This document shows, in pieces, positions 49,181 through 60,604 of a stretch of DNA of 64,000 nucleotides; within the stretch, counting starts at the first letter, position 1; every line of letters begins with the position of its first letter. The stretch is from the NCBI RefSeq assembly GCF_905475345.1, contig NC_066586.1, positions 19,460,812-19,524,811 of the forward strand. The letters run 5' to 3'. The DNA is from Vespula vulgaris. Its lineage: Eukaryota > Arthropoda > Insecta > Hymenoptera > Vespidae. A program made the translations under genes and the position numbers. The notes under the pieces were generated by a model that searched no databases, was not told the DNA's origin, and saw only the letters and a list, made by a program, of their open reading frames with translations.

Positions 49181-52100
49181 CTGAAACATTATTTCTGAAT
49201 ATTGGCTACGTGTATATGTATGCGTGTATTTTGTATATATTTTTTTTTTTTTTAAATATTTGATAGATTTGTATATTCGGTAGATATGTGCATACATACG
49301 TATACACATACACGTATATATGTATGTATATATGTATGTACGTATATATCTGGAACAACAAAAACTTAAATATGAAACAAATAACAAGAAACAAAAAATA
49401 TATTAATATCGAGTACATACCGAAAGTTGTGAAAATTTTTCGAATAGCAGTAACCGAAAGTTTGTTCGTACGACGAAGATAATCGGCCAACGTTGAAGTC
49501 GTTAAAGCAAAAATATATTTTCCGAGATAAGGCAATGAAGATAACATCCCGTTCTGTAAAAAATATTAGAACGATAGAAACGTTTAAAATTATTTTTCGT
49601 TATTTGCAAATACGTTTCGTTGTATTCGTATTGACCGATTTGACTTACCTCTTTGATGTTAAAATTTAGTATATATTTCATATAAGTAGGTAGTTGATTA
49701 ACAACCGTGAAGTATCCAAATACACTGCATCCATGTGTTATCAGGATCGCCCAAACGGGAAGCGAGGTGAAAATTGATTTCCATGGTACCGGAAAATGCT
49801 AATCGTACAAGGTGAAGTCTAGATATAAGCGTTACAAAAAGTGCAAGGTCTCTTTTTATCGCATCAGAAGAAAAGAGAAAATAAATGTTGAAAAGAATTG
49901 ATATTGTGTATGACAGTTACATACATTATAATTCCGTTGTAGTTAAAAAAAAAAAAAAAAAAAAAAATAGATAGAAACAGAAAAAAAAAGATTTTAAAAG
50001 TGTGTCACGCCTGACGTTAAATGTGAAATTAGTCGAATGATCGATTGCTCGTAAACAAGCACGATTAAGAGAAGGAAGCTCTTTTAATTTTGTTAGGATG
50101 GACCGAGTCGATTTGATTAAACGCGCAAAGATCTATTTTCTCTTTTTTTTCTATCTCTTTCTCTCTTTCTTTATATACCTTGGTGGACGAGGTAGTTCCT
50201 ATGGATTCTTCGATGTAGTTTCGTTCCTCGGTGGAGATGCGTGGGTGTTGCGAGGGTGAATCATAGATGAAATAGAACCATGCTATGCTCCACGTCAATC
50301 CGACTATTCCCGTTACGTAGAAGACAGAGTCCCATCCGAGAGAGGCAATGAGAAAACCGCAAATAGGCAACGTGATCGCCGCACCCAACGAGGATGCTAC
50401 GGGAAATAAATTGAATTATTTCGTTTTTCGATACTTTTTTTTTTTTTCTTTTCTCAGCATCGATATAAACATAAACTGAAATTTACCCATCATATTGGAA
50501 ACGAATTTGCTACGTTCGGTCGGTGGAATCCATCGGGCAGTCATCGGTTGAATAGCGGGCCACGTGGCACCCTTAATTATAAAATCAGACGATTAAAAAT
50601 ACATATATATAAAATATATATAATATATATATATATGATTGTCGTAAAAAGTCGTATATCATAAACAATATCTACCAGCATGAAACCAAGAGCAATTCGA
50701 AGTACAGCGACTGCGACATATCCGAATTTCGCGAAAAGTGGGGTGAGAAGAGTGATACCACTGGACACCAACATACTATAGCCAAAGACTCTTTTAGTTC
50801 CAACAATTTCAGCCAATCTACCTCCAGGTATTTCCGTACAGATGTAACCCCAATAGAAACTTCCAAGAATCAGATTGACCTCATATTCGTTCCACGGATA
50901 CCTGGTTTGCTCCAACTCCTCCTATGAAAGGAATCGATCGATCGTTTTTTTTTGTCCGCTTGTACACTCTCAGATTTCTTTCTTTGAAATAGAAAAATAT
51001 ATCATAGCAGAAGAAATCGAGAAAATAACGTACGTGTCGAGTTGTCGACGTCGAAGTAAAAGTCGATTCGTTTATCGGCTCATTCCCAGTTAGCATTGTG
51101 GTCTTAGCAGTCTCAATCATCAAACTGCTATTATCAATTGGAATGATTTCGTGGGAATTATTGGAATGTGAATGCTTATTAGACGGCATTACCATCGATA
51201 CGATGGCAATCGTCAGATTAACACGTAGCATATAGTTCAACATGAAACCGAGTATCACCATAATGTTTAACACCTGCAGGCAACTTAGTCGATCTGAAAA
51301 TCCGACAATTAATTGACTGTTATTGATCATCGGAGAAAAATATTTCTCGAAAGTAAACGACTTTACTTTACAGAATATTAAATATTCAAAGAATTCGTGC
51401 GTAACAAAGTTGTGTCTATAGAGGCATCTGTGGATTTTTTCGATGACGCTTTTTCTAACGCTATCGACCCATCTATCAAGTTTAAATATTTAATTCGATA
51501 GCTATTCGATCGAAACGTGATCGTCGGTGGTCTAAATTTGTAAACCGTTTAGAAATTCGACGGAGACGAATGATTTATTTTTTGAAACTCGCGCAAGTCT
51601 TAAGACCCAATGAATATTTATGTTTAATGATAAGCCCCAGAAGTTTATGTTTAGCGATTAATAACGATTAATAAGGTTATTATTGATGTTTAAAGCTATA
51701 ATCGAATAAAACTTTTATTACAAAAGCGTCAATTTGCACGTTTCGTTCGATCAACAAAATCGTTAAATAATCAGATATTTAAATGCATTACACTTTAGGA
51801 TATTTATTTAGCGGGAATATCAGACGAAGCGAAAAAATCATTTCAATTAATTTATTTTCTGGAAGAACAGGTTGCATCGAGATTACGTATACCTTTAGAT
51901 TATGCGATAGGAGAAGACAGGAAATCATCGACAACCGATGACAAACGCGCGTTAGTATGGATCAAAGTCTCTAAGAAATTTTTACGTAACGTAATCGCAC
52001 CTACACGCGTATGCACGTTACGCTCGTTGTGCATACATTTTTTCATTAGCAATTGCATTTTCATTTTTGTTCGAGACCGTGGACGAACAAACCAAAATAG

Positions 52101-54393
52101 AAGTTTTCTCCGTAAAACGAGAACGAAAGCAACTCGATTTGGTGACCTTTTCATCTTTTCGCGTTGAACTTTGAACTCTCTCGTCGGAGAAACTGATCTT
52201 TCGAAATCGAAAAAGGGGAGAATCGAAACGTTCGATATGGCATTTGGAAACGTGAGTAGTTGAAATAAATCTTAACAGGTCGTAGGCAAAGTTATTTTTC
52301 TAGTTTCTATCTGACTTTTTGATCGTTAGTTATGAAGAATGGAAGATCTATTTCTTTAGATGTCTCTATAAAAATTTGTATATAATAGGAACTTTAAAGA
52401 TATCAAAACACTAACTAGTCGTATCAAACATCTTTTTTCTTTCGAAAGATAGGTAAACGATGGTTATCAAATCGGTATTACGCAAACGATCGACGTAATA
52501 CTGCAATTTTCTTCTTTGTTTACGGATACGATTTATAGGATTCATCGATCGCGGGAGATCATTATCGGATCCGTGATTTGCGTCGTTACAACGTAACGGA
52601 TTGAAAGAGGATTAGAAGAGGATTAGAAGAGGATTAGAAGAGAATTAAAAGAAGATATCGGATTCTCTCTAGAATTCAATTAGGATCATTGTTTAAATCT
52701 CATCGATCGACTTTAGTAACGTTCGTTTCTGAGTCATGAGGAGGAAGAGAAGGAAGAGGGGGAAGGGAAGCTGGATCAACGAAACACGATACGAGTCCTC
52801 TTTATCTGTATTACGTCTATTAAGTGTCGTGACAAAACGGTGTATTAGACATTGAATAATAGGAGGAGAGGAGAAAAGGGTAGGCCGGATGTCCATGAAC
52901 GTTAAACGAACTTATCAACCTGCCTATTTCGTTCTCGTTTCGCGTGTTAGTTCACGCAAGGGAATCTATTACTTATCATGCCCATGTATATTTATATATA
53001 TGCGTGTGTGCGTGCGTTCACGCGCGCGTGTGTGTATCCTTCGTGCGATAATACAGTTAAAAGCGCGTATAATATTAGATCTAGTTATGATTCGAAGCTT
53101 CACCCTTTTCACTTAACATATCACTCGTTATCTACAAACAAGATTGTATTCTTCTTTTCCTTTGTTCTCTTTTTTCTTTATATTTACTTGTTTCTTTGTT
53201 TGTTGTGTTTACCACGATTGGTAGTTTCACAACGCGTAACAACGCGTTTTATCAAGACTGTAAATAAGTTTTACGTTTTCGATCGTATTTCGAAATTATT
53301 ATATATAGAACTCGTTCTCCAATTTAATTGCATACCAAGTTAAAAGATACGAAATGTATATTTCTTTTCTTTACAATTAATTTATTCCTAATCTATTCAT
53401 GTTCTTTTTCTAACGTTTTTCTTTAAGAGATTTTTCGTTAAGCCTTAGAATAATATCAATTAAAAATCAAGGAAAAATTCTTTAAAAGAAAAGATATTGA
53501 AACGTTAATTCGTACGTTTCGGGTATTTAGAGAAGAACGAATATAGTAACTACCTATGCAACAACCTTCACCTAGAACTTGGGCTCGTTCGTGTTTTCCA
53601 ACATCTATTTGCATTTTCTTCGTTGTCGACGAAATACAAAAAGAAGACAACCGAAATAGAAACTGACGTCAGAGATTTGAAAACAAAGTGTCAGCATATA
53701 AACTAATGCGTGGAGACCCCGTCGTTTAACGTCAGACATGCGTTAATTCGGGTCGTGCTATTAAAGATCGCGATAATCTCTCTTTATCTAACGCTCGAGC
53801 AACTCGAATGCGTAGAACTACGCCTTCTATTTTCTTCTCTTTTTCTTCTTCTTCTTCATCATCCTCCTCCTCACGCTCTCACATTATTCATCGTGATTGT
53901 CGGTATTGCACATCTGGCTTCCGTAAAATTTTTTCTTTCAATAAGATATTTTGTAAAATTCCACTTGAGGAACGAGTTCGATGAACCATGCTAGAATTTC
54001 CAATGGAAAATTCGTGGTTGATTCGTCTCTTACGTTAATTTTAAGGCCATACGAAAAAATATGGTATCGACCAACGTCTGTACGTTAAACGCGATAAAAT
54101 AAATTTCTGGTTGTAATAGAACTTTGTTATGATCGTTTTTTTCGTGCCACGCGCGATGCTTTACTTCGATAGGCCTATAATCATTATACAATTAGACGCG
54201 ACAGTGAGGTTAAAGTACTGCTTGACAATACAGACGGTATGTTTTACAATTAATGATATTTACATTTCAAAATAGGTGTGATCATAAATGTAAAATAAAA
54301 AGATAAGAATCAAAAAGAAAAAGAAAAAAAAAATGGAGAAAGAAAAAGAAACATAATCGATTACTTACCCATTATACTACGATCGCAAGCCAT
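48732..54393 (-). CDS. SLC17-family anion/phosphate transporter (sialin / inorganic phosphate cotransporter-like), complete 8-exon gene
   Basis: Multi-pass major facilitator transporter, 521 residues. Coding exons in transcript order are 54393-54369, 51293-51034, 50921-50676, 50571-50487, 50396-50179, 49798-49649, 49553-49421 and 49180-48732. Lengths 25, 260, 246, 85, 218, 150, 133 and 449 sum to 1566 = 522 codons including the stop, and every intron is GT-AG. Motifs seen: NYMLRVNLTIAIVSM in TM1 (about residues 28-42), GSFYWGYICTEIPGGRLAE then GTKRVFG (115-142), RWIPPTERSK (190-199), SLGWDSVFYVTG and YDSPSQHPRIS (224-260), LPTYMKYILNFNIKENGMLSSLPYL (314-338; two adjoining motifs), and NGLDIAPNFSGTIFGIANT (415-433). 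Family knowledge: SLC17 proteins move organic anions or phosphate with H+ or Na+ across plasma, lysosomal or vesicle membranes. Human sialin is 495 residues, so the length fits. The TM1-TM2 loop carries three N-glycosylation sequons (N53, N63, N83). Substrate and membrane cannot be read from sequence; no VGLUT-specific identity is claimed. Confidence 0.93.
49421..49553 (-). CDS. Transporter coding exon 7 (residues 329-372 plus one base; TM8)
   Basis: The acceptor is tttacag before AACGGG and the donor is GTATGT. The peptide NGMLSSLPYLGKYIFALTTSTLADYLRRTNKLSVTAIRKIFTTF matches the family NG-x-LS-x-LPYL block, the charged AD-x-LR loop and the RKIF segment. It ends in phase 1; the terminal G joins CC of the last exon to make Ala373. 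Confidence 0.93.
49649..49798 (-). CDS. Transporter coding exon 6 (residues 279-328; TM7)
   Basis: The acceptor is gattag before CATTTTCCGG and the donor is GTAAGT. It is exactly 50 codons, phase 0 at both ends. It begins HFPVPWKSIFTSLPVWAI and ends LPTYMKYILNFNIKE. PW-x-x-I-x-TS-x-PVWAI and LPTYMK are expected family motifs around TM7. The exon has no starting ATG and no long open frame of its own, so it is easy to miss. Confidence 0.93.
49945..49967. repeat. Poly(A)/poly(T) run of 23 in transporter intron 5
   Basis: Uninterrupted A23 on the plus strand, T23 on the gene's strand. It lies about 150 bases before the acceptor of exon 6, so it is probably too far to be the functional polypyrimidine tract. 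Confidence 0.9.
50179..50396 (-). CDS. Transporter coding exon 5 (residues 206-278; TM5-TM6 and central loop)
   Basis: The acceptor cccgtag lies before CATCCTCG; the donor GTATAT follows the AAG codon of Lys278. It encodes SSLGAAITLPICGFLIASLGW, then FYVTGIVGLTWSIAWFYFIYDSPSQHPRIS. These are TM5, TM6 and the start of the large cytoplasmic loop between the two six-helix halves. The DSP-x-x-HPRIS signature is typical of insect SLC17 proteins. Confidence 0.94.
50487..50571 (-). CDS. Transporter coding exon 4 (residues 178-205 plus one base; TM4 and PPTERSK motif)
   Basis: The acceptor is aattaag before GGTGCC and the donor is GTAAAT. The 85-base exon is too short to be seen as an open frame of its own. 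It was recovered because the flanking exons lack the family's PP-x-ERS-K motif, which it supplies as ARWIPPTERSKF. Glu196 and Arg197 match the conserved pair of SLC17 proteins. It ends in phase 1, and its last G completes an Ala codon with the next exon. Confidence 0.9.
50676..50921 (-). CDS. Transporter coding exon 3 (residues 96-177; TM2-TM4)
   Basis: The acceptor is ttcatag before GAGGAGTTGG and the donor is GTAGAT. The exon is 82 codons, phase 0 at both ends. It carries the most diagnostic SLC17 stretch, a WNEYEVNLILGSFYWGY segment followed by TEIPGGRLAE and GTKRVFG. In family proteins this marks TM2 and the cytoplasmic loop to TM3. TM3 (about 143-158) and the start of TM4 follow. Confidence 0.95.
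51034..51293 (-). CDS. Transporter coding exon 2 (residues 9-95; TM1 and luminal/extracellular loop)
   Basis: The acceptor is ttttcag before ATCGACTAAG and the donor is GTACGT after the CAC codon of His95. It holds the first membrane helix with the family motif NYMLRVNLTIAIV, including Arg32, at the position of the conserved TM1 arginine of SLC17 proteins. A Ser/Thr/Asn-rich loop of about 60 residues follows, with three NXS sequons, and is the natural glycosylated loop between TM1 and TM2. Confidence 0.93.
51294..54368 (-). other. Intron 1 of the transporter gene (3075 bases)
   Basis: It runs from the GTAAGT donor after the eight-codon first exon to the ttttcag acceptor before TM1. It is AT-rich, with no conserved coding exon that I can see. 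It contains a four-copy 11-bp tandem repeat (52605-52648) and a short GT/CG-rich patch near 53004-53036. The other six introns are 90-380 bases, so most of the gene's length is this intron, a usual place for regulatory sequence. Confidence 0.8.
52605..52648. repeat. 11-bp minisatellite, four copies, in transporter intron 1
   Basis: Unit aagaggattag occurs three times exactly (52605-52615, 52616-52626, 52627-52637). A fourth diverged copy follows at 52638-52648 (aagagaattaa). No function is suggested by the sequence. Confidence 0.9.
54369..54393 (-). CDS. Transporter coding exon 1 (start codon, residues 1-8 plus one base)
   Basis: Encodes MACDRSIM followed by a single G, then the consensus donor GTAAGT. 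The G joins the AT at the start of the next exon to give Asp9, so the peptide reads MACDRSIMDRLSCLQVLN without a frame break. It was found by looking upstream for an ATG exon ending in phase 1. The strong donor and exact phase fit support it, but it is only 25 coding bases, so transcript data would be needed to exclude an alternative first exon. Confidence 0.8.
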
Positions 54394-54960
54394 TGTCCTC
54401 TTTTTCCTACGCGTTATCACAGTGTAATCTCTAAAACAAGATCTCCTTTATACCCTTGGAAATTTAAAAATATTGCAGAATCGGTGGGAGAAAAAAAACG
54501 GAGTAATTTTTGAACGGGCGCGAGATGCTCGTTAACAAATTCTTGGCTATACGAGCTGAAGTCTCGTGTGATGGTCACTTCGATAAGATATAAAAACAAG
54601 AAAAAAAAAGAAAGAAACAGATTCAATCCAAAGAAACTGATCCACACGAAACTTTGGGAGAATCACTGGCAAGAGAATCGGTTTGCTCTACTCGCTTGAT
54701 CGTCACTGTTTGCCAAAAGTTCTTTTTCTGCGTCTGAGACCGACCAAATCTTCTCTTTCTCTCTCTCTCTCTCCCTCTCCCCCGCTCTTCTCTCTCTCTC
54801 TCTCTCTCTCTTTCTCAGACAAAGACGCCGCACATAGACGTATGCAAGAAAGAACGAACTCTCTCTTTCGAAAAGAAGAAGCTCAGACCGCGACTCGTTG
54901 CCGTTTGCCGGCGTTAGTTGCGACCGATACGATTTCGTAAAGGTTTTCCTTCTTTTTCAC
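54394..54960 (-). promoter_or_regulatory. Probable 5' UTR and promoter region of the transporter
   Basis: This is the sequence immediately upstream of the start codon. An arthropod initiator-like TCAGTT occurs on the minus strand at 54640-54635, which would give a 5' UTR of about 245 bases. Further upstream is a long pyrimidine tract on the plus strand (54751-54816), read as GA repeats on the gene's strand; GAGA-type repeats are common in insect promoters. No clear TATA box was seen. Placement is inferred. Confidence 0.4.
54751..54816. repeat. (CT)n tract upstream of the transporter
   Basis: Two CT runs separated by ccctctcccccgctctt. Read from the gene's strand this is a GA tract about 360-425 bases before the start codon. 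Confidence 0.9.
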
Positions 54961-57895
54961 CTCCTCTTTCCTCGTTTCATCTTTCTCTTTCTCCTCCCCT
55001 ATTATTCCTCTTCGTCATCGTGTCGTCGCGTTGCATCGTTTATGTCGTAACGAAGTGTATACATACTACGAAATGGAGAGGGGCACGACTCTGGCGTCAT
55101 CACTAAATGGCTTTTATTTATTTCCATCATATTGGATGCCTGTATAGATATATCTACTTACGTAGCTATGCTTGGGAAAGCGTCAGTGATCTTCAAACTC
55201 TCGTCATTGGAGTCCACGGGCAAAAGTCTCTTTCGATTTATCATCTTTATTTTCGTATCTAACAGTTTTAGCTATTTATATTATTTTTTATTACGATCAA
55301 CTCCTCCGACGTAATAACAAGACGAAAAAATTATAACGCGAGAGAAAGATACAGCAAATTATCTGTAAGAAAGTATTTACCCTTTTTTTTATCTAGGACG
55401 ATAAAGGATTTTTTTCTTTGTTGCTTCAAAGTGAAAACAGAGAGTAAAGGAAAAAAAAAGGGAAAAGAAAAAAAAACTCGTAGAAAAGATAAAGTTACGA
55501 GGGCGTTTCAATAAATTTTTCACCACGCTGGCAGTAGTTGTTTTTGTTACAGCGAGAGACGAGAAACGTTGTAAATATATTTTCCTTAAAGCGATTTCAT
55601 TTCCTAAGCACATTTTCATTACGTTTCGCGCACCATGATTTTCGCCATGACTTTTTTTTCGTATCTTTCGTTTATCTCGGATTATAATATTATCTTAATA
55701 ATAAGTATTTTAATAATAATAATAGTGAACGTTCTTGAAACTAAAATTCTTTCAAATAATGCAAGAACAGGAACCTTGAGAAAAGGCTTAGAATATTTGC
55801 ACGTAAATCATTTAAGAGATTAATTTAATGATATAGTTGTGATATTTTCATTCAAAAAGTAATAAATAAAAAATAATGAGAACCACTAGCTTCAAGTTAG
55901 AAAATTGGAATTTGATTAATTATTTAATTATTTCAATATTAATTATTTAATTTCTTTCAAGAAAAAAATTTATCTTTCGAAGAAATATTCTTAAACTTTT
56001 TATTAATCTCTGTTTGCAAGTTATATTTATCGACAAGGTTAAATTATCCGAGGAATGGTAAAAGCGAGTTCGTTGCGACGCTTTGTTATCGAGCGATAGA
56101 CGTTATCGACGTTTTGATTATCGACCGATGAAAATTTTTTTTTAGATGATGCCCTTAATAGAAGAGAAGCAAATTTTTTAGTCTCGCCGTATCGATCTTT
56201 CGATATTCTTTCTTATGGCGCGGAAGCGTTGTTCTTTTCTTTCTTTTTTGGAAAATAAATGTTTAATAGAAAAGATACTTTATTACATAGAGATAGCTTT
56301 TTTCTTCAAAGTTATTAGAAAGTTATTTAAAATTCTCAGATAGCCGTACACGTAATATATGTTAAAAGAAATGAGAATTTTATTGGATAAAAGAAGGAAG
56401 CACGTCGAATTATTTTTTAATTCTACGCTTTCTGCTTTTTCCTTTTAAAATAAGAAATAAAAAAAGAAAATGTTTTAATGAATTAGTTCTCCGTTTCGAA
56501 AATCGTTTTTAACCGGGCGTAAGTAAAATGATAATGGACACTAGCCTTCCGAATCCAAATGAATTTTAATTGAAATTCAGAGATTTATTTGTCTCTACTA
56601 ATTGATCTTCTTCGTCAGATTTAAAAATCCCCAAGCGGACAAACGAATCAATGGATTTAGGAAAGATTGAACGATAAGCCGAAGTTTTTGTTATCCTTCA
56701 TACTTTTGTTTCAATCGACGACAAAGAAAAAATATAGTAAGCGACTTTATACTATTCATCGAATTCAAAATACTCCTTTTTCTTTTTTGCGAAATTGCAA
56801 TAACGCGAGAATTGGTTGATATATTTTGTTCTTTTATTCCTGAAAATCTAAAAACCAAAAAAAAAAAAATCCTTTAAACATGATTTTATGATTAAAACGT
56901 ATATAACGTGGCGTCGACAACAGTAACTTAGCTTTCCGTTTTATTCTCTTTATCTTGATTTAATGTATCATCTCCTTTAAGTCGGTGAGAAATCTTTTGC
57001 AGCAGTATTGAAACGATGACTTGAAAAATACGCAGATAGATCGACAGGATGAAAAAGAATGGGAGAGTTAAATGACCAAAAAAAATCATTCTTTTTCGTT
57101 TTAGAGAGAAAAAATAGTATAAACGTTTTTCTTTTCTCTATTGAATAAGAGAGAAACGAAATACAATGAAATTTAAATTATTAACCGTATAAATCCTCTA
57201 GTTTTGGTTTTTTCTGATTCCATTCATATTCTTTAAGAGCGAAATATATGTCTCTTTTATCATAAGCTATTGTTTTCGAATTTAATATGCAATCATTTTA
57301 ATTCACTGGAAATTGTAATTTATTCAAAAGGAGAATAAACCAATATCGTCATTTGGTTCAATGTCGAGAGGTATATATGGAGGAACTGTAAAATTTTGCA
57401 ATACAAACGTACTCATAGAGATTGCAATTAGACAAAGATCAAATTGGCACAAAGGAACCTATTAACGACTATCGTAGTTCGTAATCAAGAGACCTGCGCC
57501 ATGGAATAATGATTTCATGACAACCAGAATGTTTGCTTCTACCAAGCCCGAAACATTTCGATACTTTCCTTATCTCAAAGCGAATGTACTATATTCCTAT
57601 TTATTTTAACCCAAAATAAGTCCATTTCATTTACGTAATCGATCTATAACGTTTCTCCGTGAAATAATTGAAATATATAAGAAATGAGCTTTACATCGAT
57701 CTATAATTATTTATTCAAAATCATTATCGCACTTTTTGCCTTTTACATATATATTGTCTTAGGGAGCCTGAAAAATTATCGGCGAAATATCATTTGCAAG
57801 TGACATTATCGACAAAGTACAGAGGGTTGCCAATATTCAGGCGAACAAGGTAATAAACCATTTGAGTGCTCCATATCGTCTTGAAAATATTCACT

Positions 57896-57950
57896 ATGCT
57901 ATGTCTTTTAACAGAAATGAAATATGCTAGTCTTCTAACAGAAATGAAAT
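57896..57950. repeat. Tandem duplication of 27-28 bases
   Basis: Copies 57896-57923 and 57924-57950 share atgcta..tctt.taacagaaatgaaat with one single-base gap and few substitutions. Confidence 0.9.
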
Positions 57951-60581
57951 TCTTCAGTTTCGATTGAAACTTAGAAGACCCATTGTTCTTGCGAAAGAAG
58001 TTCTTTTTGCGATAGTAAAACAATCAAATAGTAAAATGAGATGGAATGATTGAAAATAAAACGTAAAGGTCTAATGAAAACTTGTTAAAAATTTTTCAAG
58101 TCGTACAAATGGTTCTTTAAGACCTTAAAGATGTACGAGACCTTACTCGAATGATTTGTAAAAAATTCATAGGAAATATTCAATGCGTTTTCAAAGGAAC
58201 TACCTCACGAAGAAAATGTAAGAACGTTGAGATGAGAAACCTTGTACTTCATGGAAGTACAAGCTGTCATTTTCTAAAGCGTCGCGACGTGAATAAAATT
58301 TTTCTTCTCTTCTTGTAGAATCCTTTCAATTGTTGACAAGGGGTCAGCGGGATAATTTATAACGAATGAAAGGTAAAAATTCAACGAGCGTCAGTAGCAT
58401 ACGCTAAAGTTTAATGAAGTACAAAACGTAAAGTATAAGTAGATTTTTATTTCTTCATTTTTATTTTTTATTTTTTTTTAAGCAACCTTGTATTTTAGGA
58501 TAACTTTGATCATTCATAAAAGCGTACTATTCCAACGATCCCATTTTATTTACAACCAGTTTATACCATAAGAAAAATCGTTTTCGTAATCTGTATCTTC
58601 AATATGAAAGTATCATGGTTTATATCTTCACTGTATTAAGAGCAATTGCATCGTATCAATGCCATAAGACGAATATCGACTTTACGTTCCTCTATCGAAT
58701 TACGTTTTCTATGAAAAGATCCCTTAGAGATTTATGACTATATCAAATACCGTCTTATCTTCCGAGTTCCGCATCGATGTTGGAAAGATTATTCGATAAT
58801 CTTACAGTTTGCATTAACTGTACACGCGTTCACTTTTCTTGCTATTTACCTCTCGATTAATCTTTTTTACGACGTAATATTTTAAGAATGACAAAATCAT
58901 ATTGTTGTGTTCCAAAACGAAATAAAATCAAACGTTGAAAGAACTTTTCCGAATCCCAATATAAGTTATAATCGAATATTCTCTCGTTATAAATAAAACT
59001 TTTTATCCTAGTTCTTCGTGCAAAAAAAAAAAGACATAAAATTATTCCCAAGCGTGTTCAAAGTCGATGTAAATTCTCCTTTCTGTGATATACACAGGAG
59101 TACAAAATATATCGAACATCGTGTTCTGTATCGGCGATCTCGAATCTGGCCCAGATAAGTAATTGCGATGCTTCGCATTATATAACGAAAAGGAAAAGAT
59201 GCGACAACCGGTTGTCGGAGCTGAGGACGCGTTTCTACTCCATCGCGAGTAGACTCTCTCGCTTACTCTCACACGACACATTAGGGATTACATTACGTAG
59301 CATATTCGAACGCGAACTCGAATTACCCCTCGAAGGGTGTCAAGGATCGTGCGCGGAGATAAATAGCTCTCTGCGAATTGCACTTTCGTTACTGTAAAAT
59401 CGATTTTCTTACTTTCGTTCGCCATTTAATTCTCCTTCGTCTCTTCTCCCTTTCTGAACATCGAAACGATTTTTCTCGCGAACAGAGAATGGATAGTCCA
59501 AGATTAGTGTCCCGGAAAATTGAGAAAACCGACCTCGAAATTCATTCAACGGCATAGACCTTTCTCTTTCTTTCTATTTCTCTTTTTTCTGTCTCTCTTT
59601 TTTCTCTTTGTTTTTTCACGAATAGATCGATGTAAAAGTTTCGCAAATATCAGCAATAAAAAAAATTGATTTCAATTGAATTCAAAAATATCGTCTTGTT
59701 TTTCGAAAGAAATTGGCGTTTTTGTCTTTCTTTTTCTTCGCTTTTATTTCTACGATAGAAACGTGGAACAGTACGTGTCAAGGAGATTCCCAAGTTGGTA
59801 GTCGATACTCTTATGGAAAATTGTTCCTTCGACTCTTTGTACAAACGCCTGACAAACGTTTTACATCGTGTTTTATTACCATTACTATTTAATACTGGAT
59901 AAAATACGAATGAATTTTATTTCTTTTCTAAGAAAAACAGCATGTTCAAGTTTCCAAAAGTATACGTTCGAGTACGTGCTTGTCAATTTTATTTTTATCC
60001 AAGAGGGACTCATGAATGCAGAAAAGTAACAAGAAGATTCGCTTTCGCAATTTGCAGAAGTTTAACATTGGCACGTGTTATCTATAGTTTACTTCATAAC
60101 TTGAAAGGATCCTCGGGCAAAATTATTCCCATAGTTAATTAACATCCATTATCTATAACTATTGTTCTTTCGACAATGAACCAACCCTCGAAAGTGCGTC
60201 ATGAGGAGAATCATCGACGCTACATTCGAAGTTGCATAAACAAATACATTGAGCAATAGTTCGCTCGATAGTATTTAAAGGCGACGGGGAGGCGTTTTGT
60301 TCTTTCGTGACATTAATACTACCCGTCCTTTATTTTACGATCGGCTTGCTTTCGTGCACTTTAAGACGACTCGATATTTATCAACGGTCAGTTTCGTACG
60401 ATTGATTAAAAGACACGTTGAAAGAGGCGAGTTATGACGCCTCGGAATATTTGCAGGTGCAGATGAGTCAGTGTTGCTAAGAGAAACCGGGAAAAAAAAA
60501 CTTGGACGTTTCGATCGATACGATCGTAGATAACGGATTTACAAGTTGTTTCAATGAATTTCGAGTAATGAGATAGTGTGT

Positions 60582-60604
60582 GAGAGAGAGAGAGAGAGAG
60601 AGAG
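60582..60604. repeat. (GA)n microsatellite
   Basis: Isolated GA run in the AT-rich right end. Confidence 0.9.

Noticed and set aside
51900..52154. 84-codon frame inside intron 1 as an alternative first exon
   Set aside because: No donor joins it in phase to exon 2, and it adds no family motif. The exon at 54369-54393 fits exactly.
59942..60142. Basic 66-codon frame with an ATG start
   Set aside because: No family resemblance and no promoter or poly(A) context; too short to call.
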